Of a stretch of 6,104 nucleotides of DNA, positions 1 through 4,805 are shown in pieces. Each line of letters starts with the position of its first letter. The first letter of the stretch is position 1. The translations under genes were made by a program, and so were the position numbers. This DNA is from Candidatus Phaeomarinibacter sp. (GTDB taxonomy: Bacteria > Pseudomonadota > Alphaproteobacteria > CGMCC-115125). Under the pieces are notes generated by a model that saw only the letters and a program-made list of their open reading frames with translations, searched no databases and had not been told where the DNA came from. The DNA is taken from positions 1 to 6,104 of the forward strand of contig JANQMQ010000734.1 in NCBI GenBank assembly GCA_028279995.1. The letters run 5' to 3'.

Positions 1-353
1 GTGTCTACTCAGATGCATATGAGTGGGTTGAACTGCCCAACACCCATGGCATGGCCATCTGGGCAGACGGTGGGGTCGTCGGCTCAAAACCCTATGCCGC
101 CAGCGGCAAGTACATCGACCGCATGTCGGACCACTGTGCCGCTTGCGCTTACAGCGTGAAGAAACAGACAGGCGAAGATGCTTGCCCGTTCAATACACTC
201 TATTGGGATTTTCTCGCCCGCCACGAGCACCGCTTTAAAAGCAATGGCCGCATGGGGCTCGTGATGAAGTCGCTGGAGCGCATGGATGCGGACAAGCTGG
301 ATGCCATCCGGACGCGCGCCGGGAGCATTCTGGCAAACCTGGATGCCCTCTAG
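1..353 (+). CDS. FeS-type (6-4) photolyase / bacterial cryptochrome, C-terminal end (5' truncated)
   Basis: The open frame enters from the left edge in frame 3 and gives about 116 residues before the TAG at 351-353, so the start and the N-terminal photolyase-related domain lie outside the window. Seen: the block VELPNTHGMAIWADGG, then KPYAASGKYIDRMSDHC and CPFNTLYWDFL. These are hallmarks of the PhrB/CryB (FeS-BCP, COG3046) branch of the photolyase/cryptochrome family. Three cysteines are visible (45, 48 and 61 of the partial protein), with spacing C-x2-C-x12-C. This equals the spacing of three of the four 4Fe-4S ligands known in Agrobacterium PhrB; the fourth would lie upstream. Family knowledge: these FAD enzymes repair (6-4) photoproducts using blue light or act as photoreceptors, in the cytoplasm. 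The C-terminus is intact. Which of the two roles applies cannot be decided from this end. It is convergent with a DUF2256 gene and overlaps it by 4 bp. Confidence 0.93.
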   Translation, partial: VYSDAYEWVELPNTHGMAIWADGGVVGSKPYAASGKYIDRMSDHCAACAYSVKKQTGEDACPFNTLYWDFLARHEHRFKSNGRMGLVMKSLERMDADKLDAIRTRAGSILANLDAL

Positions 354-511
354 GGCATGGTATCAGGTGTCTTGGACCTGCCCCGCTGTCGACGGCACCT
401 GTCGGAGCAATAGCGAACCTCACCCCAGACACGTGCCCATTTGCGGCGCCATGTGAATGGACGCCCGCACGCGGCACAGACCTTTGTCGGCAGATCACCC
501 TTCTTTCGCAT
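350..511 (-). CDS. DUF2256 family small Cys4 protein (53 aa)
   Basis: Reading the minus strand from the ATG at 511 gives a 53-residue protein, starting MRKKGDLPTKVCAACGRPF and ending at TAG (350-352). It matches the DUF2256 pattern I know: a basic N-terminus with a DLP motif, C12-x2-C15, a GRPFTWRRKWARVW core, then YCSDRC with C35-x3-C39. The two Cys pairs look like a zinc-ribbon or treble-clef-like metal site (inference). Function is unknown. From memory, DUF2256 genes are often next to photolyase/cryptochrome genes, as here, where it lies tail to tail with the PhrB-like gene and shares the CTAG stop palindrome. It is on the same strand as the GST gene, 42 bp downstream of it, so cotranscription with GST is possible. 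The Shine-Dalgarno signal is weak: only GAG in AGAGCGC directly before the ATG, and that lies inside a hairpin. The length is normal for this family, and it is easily missed by gene callers. Confidence 0.88.
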   Translation of the reverse strand: MRKKGDLPTKVCAACGRPFTWRRKWARVWGEVRYCSDRCRRQRGRSKTPDTMP

Positions 512-530
512 GCGCTCTAAACTGGAGCGC
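512..530 (-). promoter_or_regulatory. 6-7-6 hairpin abutting the DUF2256 start codon
   Basis: On the minus strand the sequence GCGCTC-CAGTTTA-GAGCGC stands directly before the DUF2256 ATG. It is a perfect 6-bp GC-rich stem with a 7-nt loop. The only SD-like bases (GAG) are in the 3' arm. No U-run follows, so it is not a standard intrinsic terminator for the GST gene. It could affect translation initiation of DUF2256 or be chance. Function is inferred only. Confidence 0.4.
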
Positions 531-553
531 CACGCACCTTCGGCAAGCCCTGC

Positions 554-1309
554 CTATGCGGCGGCCTTCAGTGGCACCCGGTGTTTCCGGTACATGGACC
601 TGACCCAAGCTGCTCCCGGGTGGTCGGCAAACTGGTCAAGATAGGCCTGAACACGAGGCACCACGGGCGTTGGCTTCTGCATGTCGGGATGCGGCACCTC
701 CACAGACGGCGCCAGAATGGCTGCAGCCGTCAGATCAGCAATCGTGAACTGGCCGCCAACCAGATACCCCGTCTCTGCGGACTTCTCGGCGACGAAATCA
801 AAGGCCTCGCGCGTCAGGATGTTTCCTTCTTCAAGCGCGTCAGCGTGAATATCCATCTTGCTGCGCATCGTGCCCTTCACCAACGGCAACATGCGCCGGT
901 ACACAAACCGCTTCATGGGCGTCTGCCCGCGCGAAAACATCGCGCAGAGATAGTCCGGTTCCTCGATCAGGTGTACGAACAGCGACCGGCGCTCCTTGAC
1001 AGCGATATCGCCATCGAACTGTTCAACGATTTCCATTGCCTGCCCGCGCAGTTTTTCATCTTGCGGCAGCAAGGCTGGTTCCGGGAAGCGCTTCTCCAGC
1101 TCAAGCACAATGTCCGTCGACCCTGCCAGGACATCGCCTTCATCAAAACGCACCACCGGAGTTTGCTCCTGACCGGACAGTTTCTTGTTCTTGCCTGCAT
1201 GCGGCCCGGGCATATAGGGAATACGGGTATGAGGAATGTCCTTGTAGTCCAGCGCCCAGCGTACTTTCTCGTTGAAATGCGACATCGGAAACATATGCAG
1301 TTCGAGCAT
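554..1309 (-). CDS. Glutathione S-transferase family protein (251 aa)
   Basis: A soluble two-domain GST-like enzyme, expected to conjugate or reduce electrophiles with glutathione in the cytoplasm. The thioredoxin-like N-terminal domain covers about residues 1-78: MLELHMFPMSHFNEKVRWAL, with Ser10 in the usual catalytic Ser/Cys/Tyr region; then QTPVV with the conserved cis-Pro51; then GSTDIV (63-68) in place of the usual (D/E)S glutathione-binding turn. The all-helical C-terminal domain follows, with the hallmark GGQFTIADLTAAA, whose T189-x2-D192 N-capping box is typical of GSTs. The start at 1309 is chosen because GGGAGG (1317-1322) stands 7 nt upstream and the protein begins where GSTs normally do. 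In-frame ATGs at 1339 and 1366 would add 10 or 19 unconserved residues. It is divergent from the TetR gene, with a 117-bp shared promoter region, and is followed by DUF2256. The GST subclass and substrate cannot be named. Confidence 0.88.
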   Translation of the reverse strand: MLELHMFPMSHFNEKVRWALDYKDIPHTRIPYMPGPHAGKNKKLSGQEQTPVVRFDEGDVLAGSTDIVLELEKRFPEPALLPQDEKLRGQAMEIVEQFDGDIAVKERRSLFVHLIEEPDYLCAMFSRGQTPMKRFVYRRMLPLVKGTMRSKMDIHADALEEGNILTREAFDFVAEKSAETGYLVGGQFTIADLTAAAILAPSVEVPHPDMQKPTPVVPRVQAYLDQFADHPGAAWVRSMYRKHRVPLKAAA

Positions 1310-1316
1310 CGGATAA

Positions 1317-1322
1317 CCTCCC
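1317..1322 (-). promoter_or_regulatory. Ribosome binding site of the GST gene
   Basis: The minus strand reads GGGAGG, 7 nt before the ATG at 1309. This strong Shine-Dalgarno match decides the 251-residue start over the two upstream in-frame ATGs (1339 and 1366). Confidence 0.7.
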
Positions 1323-1354
1323 GGAAATTCTGTAGTCATGCCGACCCTTGCGGC

Positions 1355-1383
1355 TTGCTTTCGCACTGGTATTCTTTTAAATT
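1355..1383 (+). promoter_or_regulatory. Candidate promoter for the TetR gene
   Basis: TTGCTT (1355-1360) and TAAATT (1378-1383) are separated by 17 nt on the + strand, each a partial match to the sigma-70 consensus hexamers. The -10 element touches the inverted repeat at 1383-1395, which would allow autorepression. The matches are weak and alphaproteobacterial promoters are loose, so this is tentative. Confidence 0.22.
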
Positions 1384-1386
1384 ATG
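1381..1386 (-). promoter_or_regulatory. Candidate -10 element for the GST gene
   Basis: The minus strand reads CATAAT, a 5/6 match to TATAAT, about 70 bp upstream of the GST start in an AT-rich patch. No good -35 hexamer is found at 16-18 nt spacing, so this is a weak call. It overlaps the left end of the inverted repeat at 1383-1395, so a bound repressor would block it. Confidence 0.25.
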
Positions 1387-1395
1387 ACCATCATA
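1383..1395. promoter_or_regulatory. Candidate TetR operator (inverted repeat TATGA-N3-TCATA)
   Basis: The sequence TATGACCATCATA has perfect 5-bp arms around a 3-nt centre. It lies in the most AT-rich part of the gap between the divergent GST and TetR genes. TetR-family dimers bind short palindromes in exactly this position, usually repressing both genes. It overlaps the candidate -10 elements on both strands. The arms are short for this family (many operators are 15-20 bp or more), so the true site may be larger or elsewhere in 1310-1426. Confidence 0.4.
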
Positions 1396-1408
1396 CTAAA
1401 CACAGTTC

Positions 1409-1413
1409 GGAGG
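1409..1413 (+). promoter_or_regulatory. Ribosome binding site of the TetR gene (long spacing)
   Basis: GGAGG stands 13 nt upstream of the ATG at 1427, longer than the usual 5-9 nt. It is also part of the palindrome GAGGCCTC (1410-1417 region). The ATG is nevertheless well supported, because the family's N-terminus RYPPGHKEETR follows it directly. Translation may be modest. Confidence 0.45.
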
Positions 1414-1426
1414 CCTCGTAAACCTC

Positions 1427-2014
1427 ATGAGATACCCGCCAGGCCATAAGGAAGAGACCCGCGCGCGCATTGTGCAGGCAGCAGCAGACCTCTTCAGAAC
1501 ACGCGGATATGAAGGTGTCGGCGTACAGGACATCATGAAGGAAGCCGGCCTGACCCATGGAGGTTTCTACGGCCACTTCAAGTCAAAGAAGGATCTGTTT
1601 CAGGCCGTGATGGGTCTTGAAGCAGATTTTCTCCGCCGCATGCGGGCCCGGACGGGAACAACCGGAAAGGCATTGCGTAACGAAGCGAAGGACATCTGCA
1701 CCGGCTACCTGGAACCTGCACATATTGATGCCATCAGCCAGGGGTGCCCCATGGCTTCGCTGGCAGTCGACGCAGCCCGTGCCGATACCAGAACCCGCAA
1801 GGCTTTTGCACGCGGCATTTCAGACCTGGAGCGCGAGTTTGCGCGCGGGCTAACCAATGCGGCCGAACCGGATTCGCGGGCCCTCGCGGCCATCGCACTT
1901 GCTGTTGGCGGCTTTATTCTTGGTCGCGCATCCGGTGACAAGGATTTGCAGGCCGCAATAATGTCAGCTTCACGCGACGAAATTGCCAACATGCTTGATC
2001 GCGCAAAACCTTAA
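1427..2014 (+). CDS. TetR/AcrR family transcriptional regulator (195 aa)
   Basis: A cytoplasmic DNA-binding homodimer, probably a ligand-responsive repressor. The N-terminal TetR domain spans about residues 8-60: the first helix (EETRARIVQAAADLFRTRGYEG) is followed by the helix-turn-helix at about 32-53, with GLTHGGFYGHFKSKKDLF, the classic TetR recognition segment. The ligand-binding and dimer domain (about 75-195) has the motif GCPMASLAVDAA with Cys107, common in the RYPPGHKEETR subgroup. The length is typical. The start at 1427 is fixed by that conserved N-terminus. It is divergent from the GST gene, and a palindrome lies in the shared gap, so it probably controls GST and itself. The acyl-CoA dehydrogenase begins 63 bp downstream on the same strand and may be in its operon or regulon. 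Some relatives in this subgroup sit beside electrophile-detoxification genes and may sense through cysteines. Whether Cys91 or Cys107 does this here is inference. The ligand is unknown. Confidence 0.93.
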   Translation: MRYPPGHKEETRARIVQAAADLFRTRGYEGVGVQDIMKEAGLTHGGFYGHFKSKKDLFQAVMGLEADFLRRMRARTGTTGKALRNEAKDICTGYLEPAHIDAISQGCPMASLAVDAARADTRTRKAFARGISDLEREFARGLTNAAEPDSRALAAIALAVGGFILGRASGDKDLQAAIMSASRDEIANMLDRAKP

Positions 2015-2048
2015 GCAAGACGACCCGGACTTCCCGCGATAAGCTGGC

Positions 2049-2069
2049 CCCGAAACATACATTCGGGAG
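2049..2069 (+). promoter_or_regulatory. Hairpin overlapping the acyl-CoA dehydrogenase ribosome binding site
   Basis: CCCGAA-ACATACA-TTCGGG (2049-2067) is a perfect 6-bp stem with a 7-nt loop. Its 3' arm supplies the GGG of the Shine-Dalgarno sequence GGGAG (2065-2069), which is 8 nt from the ATG at 2078. Folding would partly hide the ribosome binding site. No T-run follows, so it is not a normal terminator for the TetR gene. The RBS call is good; the regulatory role is inference. Confidence 0.45.
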
Positions 2070-2077
2070 CAACCACA

Positions 2078-3310
2078 ATGGACCTCGCCCTCACCAAAGA
2101 GCACGACGCCTTTCGCGACGATGTAAGACAGTTTCTGGAAGACAATCTGGATGAAGATCTGAAGCGCGCGGGACGACTGGGCACCAGCGTCTATGCCGAC
2201 TACGACGTGACCATGCGCTGGCACAAGATCCTGCATCGCAAGGGCTGGCTCGTCCCATCCTGGCCGGAAGAATATGGCGGCACGGGCTGGGACCTCATGC
2301 GGCAGTACATCTGGGCCAGCGAAACGTCCAAGGCGGGCGCCCCTTCCCTGTCCCCCATGGGCGTCGGCATGATCGGCCCGGCCCTGATAGGCTACGGCAC
2401 TCAGGAGCAGAAAGACTACTACCTGCCGCGCATCCTTTCCGGTGAAGACTTCTGGTGCCAGGGATATTCCGAACCCGGATCAGGCTCAGATCTCGCCTCC
2501 CTGCAGATGAAGGCGGAAGACAAGGGTGACCACTTCATCTGCTCGGGATCAAAGATCTGGACGACCCACGCCAACTACGCCAACCGCATTTTCTGCCTCG
2601 TTCGGACAGATGGGTCCAGCAAGCCGCAAGAAGGCATCACCTTCGTGCTGATGGACATGGATCAGCCCGGCGTCACCGTCGACCCCTTGCTGATGCTCAC
2701 CGGGGAGCACATCCAGAACCAGATTTTCTTCGAGAACGTCAAAGTTCCGAAAGCCAACGTAGTGGGTGAGGTCGGCAAGGGCTGGACAGTCGCCAAGTAC
2801 CTCCTCCAGTTCGAGCGCGGCAATGCGTATGCACCGGGGCTCTACTCGCGCCTTGAAAAGATCCGCGCCGGAGCAAGGGAAGAGCAGTCAGGAACCAACA
2901 ACCGCCTGATTGACGATTCCGCCTTCGCCACAAAGCTGGCTGAAGCAGAAGTCGAAATTGCATCCCTCGAGTTCACCGAGCACCGAATTCTCTCGGCTTT
3001 GGCCGCCGGAGACCCTCCGGGTGCGGAATCATCCATGCTCAAGACCCGCGGCACGGAAGTCAGCCAGCGCCTCACCGAAATCGCCATAGAGGCTGCGGCT
3101 TTCTATGGCCTGCCGTTCCAGCCGCAGTACACAGCCCCCGGTGGTCCGGTACCGTCAGCTCCGGCCCGGGATGGCAATCTGCCGCCAGTAGGACCAGAGC
3201 GCTGGGTCACAGCCGTCCCGAAATACCTCAATGACCGGGCTGGTTCGATCTATGCCGGGTCCAACGAGATCCAGCGAAACATCATGGCAAAGGCGGTGCT
3301 GGGGCTGTAG
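2078..3310 (+). CDS. Acyl-CoA dehydrogenase family protein (410 aa)
   Basis: An FAD enzyme that makes the alpha,beta-double bond in an acyl-CoA thioester, passing electrons to electron-transfer flavoprotein. The domains run in the usual order: N-terminal helical (about 1-125), middle beta-barrel (about 126-225) with GYSEPGSGSDLASLQ (129-143) and SKIWTT (158-163), and a C-terminal helical bundle ending with YAGSNEIQRNIMAKAVLGL. The position of the usual catalytic Glu (the Y-E-G-T motif of medium-chain enzymes) is Ala393 in IYAGSNEIQ. Glu246 in LLQFERG instead aligns with the catalytic Glu of isovaleryl-CoA dehydrogenase and the similar residue in the mycobacterial steroid enzyme ChsE4, so activity is likely kept. 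A Pro/Gly-rich stretch (345-375) precedes the end, as in related large proteobacterial members. This subgroup often acts on branched, steroid, dicarboxylic or aromatic acyl-CoAs; the substrate is not known. GGGAG, 8 nt upstream, supports the start. TetR lies 63 bp upstream and the TPR gene 52 bp downstream. Confidence 0.95.
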   Translation: MDLALTKEHDAFRDDVRQFLEDNLDEDLKRAGRLGTSVYADYDVTMRWHKILHRKGWLVPSWPEEYGGTGWDLMRQYIWASETSKAGAPSLSPMGVGMIGPALIGYGTQEQKDYYLPRILSGEDFWCQGYSEPGSGSDLASLQMKAEDKGDHFICSGSKIWTTHANYANRIFCLVRTDGSSKPQEGITFVLMDMDQPGVTVDPLLMLTGEHIQNQIFFENVKVPKANVVGEVGKGWTVAKYLLQFERGNAYAPGLYSRLEKIRAGAREEQSGTNNRLIDDSAFATKLAEAEVEIASLEFTEHRILSALAAGDPPGAESSMLKTRGTEVSQRLTEIAIEAAAFYGLPFQPQYTAPGGPVPSAPARDGNLPPVGPERWVTAVPKYLNDRAGSIYAGSNEIQRNIMAKAVLGL

Positions 3311-3362
3311 GCTCCGGCACATGCCACTTGGTGGCCCCACCCTGCCTGAAAGCCACTGACGA

Positions 3363-4793
3363 ATGACCGCCATTCTTGACTGGCTCAACGAGTATGAGTC
3401 CGCTCTGTCAGCTATTGCCGCGCTGATCCTCATCGGCACGGTTGCCGCCACGATTGGGCGGCAATGGCTGGCGAACCGTGGCGGGTCGCCGTCTGCAGCC
3501 GGCGCGTCAGGGACGACGGGCACCTCAAATCGAAGTACATCAGGCACTGCGTCGCCCGGCCCGGTCACCGACCGTCCCTCCATAGCCGTCTTGCCCTTTG
3601 AAAACACGTCCGGCGACCCGAGCAAGGAAGCTGTGGCGGATGGTCTGACCACGGAGATTATCGCGGGCCTGTCGGCCAACCGGCACCTGTTCGTCATCGC
3701 CCGCAACTCATGCTTCACCTACAAGGGCAGAAGTGTTGATGTGCGCGACGTGGCGCGGGAACTCGGCGTCCGCTATGTCCTGGAAGGCACCGTACGACCA
3801 CGCGACGGTCGTGTGCGTGTCAGCGCACAACTCATTGACGCCACCAACGGGGCGACCAAATGGTCACAGCGTTTCGATGTCGCCGTTGATGACATCTTTG
3901 AGCTCGACGACGTTGTAACAGCCGAAATCGTAGCAGCCCTGATCCCCGAACTGAGGCGCGCGGAAGCCGCCCGGGCACGTGAAAACCCTGTCGGTCTTGA
4001 TACATGGTCAAAGGTCAATGCCGCCTGGTTGGACCTGCAAAACGATCTCGCTAGCCAGGCAAACGCAAGGGACGTGATCTCTCGTCTTGAGGCGGTCTTG
4101 GAAGAAGCTCCCGATTTCGCCCTGGCCCACGCAGTATTGGGTCACGCTCACTCGCTGGCTTTCCAGCTTGTGGGCGAAAACAATGAAGAAACTGAGGGCT
4201 ACCAGGCGAAGTCGAATGAACACATCCAAAAAGCGATTGCACTGGACCCGGATGATCCCGCCATCCGCCATCTGGCTGGGGCCGCACTTTCTAACTACCG
4301 GGAGAGCGACGAGGCCCGCCGCGCCTACCGTAGAGCACTTGAACTGAACCCAGACTACGCACCTGCCCTGGGAAGCCTCGGGGTTTCCTTGCTTTACGCA
4401 GGCCGGACACAGGAAGCCATTGACTACATCGAGCGCGCGATGCGCCTGTCTCCGCGCGAGCCGCAGGCCTATCATTGGCAGTCTCATCTGGGACTGGCGC
4501 ACAACATCCTTGGCGACACTGCAAAGGCACTTGACTATGCCAAGACCGCATACGAGCGGCGCCCCACGCTCATGGGACGGGTAGCCCTGCTGATGGCGCA
4601 CGCACAACTTGGAAACACGGCGGAAGCGGAATCTATTTCCGACGAACTGGCCGAACTTTTGCCATCGACCGTTGCAACGGGTGGCTTCATAGAAGCGTTG
4701 GATCAACTCGTTCCCGACCCGGAGCGCCTCAAGGAACTGCGTGAAACGCTGACACCTTACTTGAGAGGTCGAGAAGAAGGCACGTCGGAGTAG
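3363..4793 (+). CDS. Membrane-anchored TolB-like / TPR protein (476 aa)
   Basis: Seen in order: a short acidic N-terminus; one hydrophobic helix (about 13-32, SALSAIAALILIGTVAATIG); a Gly/Ser/Thr-rich low-complexity linker (about 40-69); a TolB-like amino-terminal/FlgO-like domain (about 71-192) starting PSIAVLPFENTSGDPSKEAVADGL and containing GVRYVLEGTVR and LIDATNGATKWSQRFD; then tetratricopeptide repeats (about 235-430), clearest at AIALDPDDPAIRHLAGAAL, RALELNPDYAPALGSLG and RAMRLSPREPQAYHW. In relatives this TolB-TPR module is usually fused behind a class III adenylate cyclase or a winged-helix DNA-binding domain; here a membrane helix takes that place. It probably works as a protein-interaction scaffold; no enzyme activity is evident. 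R33 and R39 just after the helix suggest by the positive-inside rule that the large part is cytoplasmic, but the opposite topology is possible. An in-frame stop at 3357-3359 fixes the 5' limit, and the Shine-Dalgarno is weak (GAAAG). It is convergent with the next gene, 9 bp away. Confidence 0.88.
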   Translation: MTAILDWLNEYESALSAIAALILIGTVAATIGRQWLANRGGSPSAAGASGTTGTSNRSTSGTASPGPVTDRPSIAVLPFENTSGDPSKEAVADGLTTEIIAGLSANRHLFVIARNSCFTYKGRSVDVRDVARELGVRYVLEGTVRPRDGRVRVSAQLIDATNGATKWSQRFDVAVDDIFELDDVVTAEIVAALIPELRRAEAARARENPVGLDTWSKVNAAWLDLQNDLASQANARDVISRLEAVLEEAPDFALAHAVLGHAHSLAFQLVGENNEETEGYQAKSNEHIQKAIALDPDDPAIRHLAGAALSNYRESDEARRAYRRALELNPDYAPALGSLGVSLLYAGRTQEAIDYIERAMRLSPREPQAYHWQSHLGLAHNILGDTAKALDYAKTAYERRPTLMGRVALLMAHAQLGNTAEAESISDELAELLPSTVATGGFIEALDQLVPDPERLKELRETLTPYLRGREEGTSE

Positions 4794-4805
4794 ACTGGCG
4801 GTCTA
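4791..4805. other. Palindrome joining two convergent stop codons
   Basis: TAGAC-TGGCG-GTCTA is an inverted repeat with 5-bp arms and a 5-nt loop. The left arm begins with the TAG stop of the TPR gene, and the right arm is the complement of the TAG stop of the membrane-protein gene. It is the only structure in the 9-bp gap. It is short and has no T-run, so a bidirectional terminator role is weakly supported. Part of the symmetry arises because two facing TAG codons are complementary by nature. Confidence 0.25.

Noticed and set aside
235..498. An 87-codon minus-strand open frame overlapping DUF2256 and the photolyase end
   Set aside because: It is in a different frame from the DUF2256 protein, has low-complexity Arg/Pro/Ala/His content, and conflicts with two well-supported genes.
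581..1387. A 268-codon open frame on the + strand opposite the GST gene
   Set aside because: It is antisense to a clear GST with an RBS and conserved motifs; its translation is rich in His, Arg and Cys, has no recognisable domain and lacks an RBS. High GC makes such shadows common.
1410..1417. GAGGCCTC palindrome as the TetR operator
   Set aside because: It is only 8 bp with no spacer and is largely explained by the GGAGG ribosome binding site; the 13-bp repeat at 1383-1395 is better placed over the promoter region.
3330..3341. GGTGGCCCCACC, a possible terminator hairpin between the acyl-CoA dehydrogenase and TPR genes
   Set aside because: The stem is only 4 bp with a 4-nt loop (5 bp would leave a 2-nt loop), and no T-run follows, so termination is not supported.
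3155..3718. A 187-codon minus-strand open frame spanning the acyl-CoA dehydrogenase end and the TPR gene start
   Set aside because: It crosses two well-supported + strand genes and has no RBS or domain; it is a composition artefact.
4008..4706. A 232-codon minus-strand open frame opposite the TPR gene
   Set aside because: The + strand encodes unmistakable TPR repeats there; the antisense product shows no family features.
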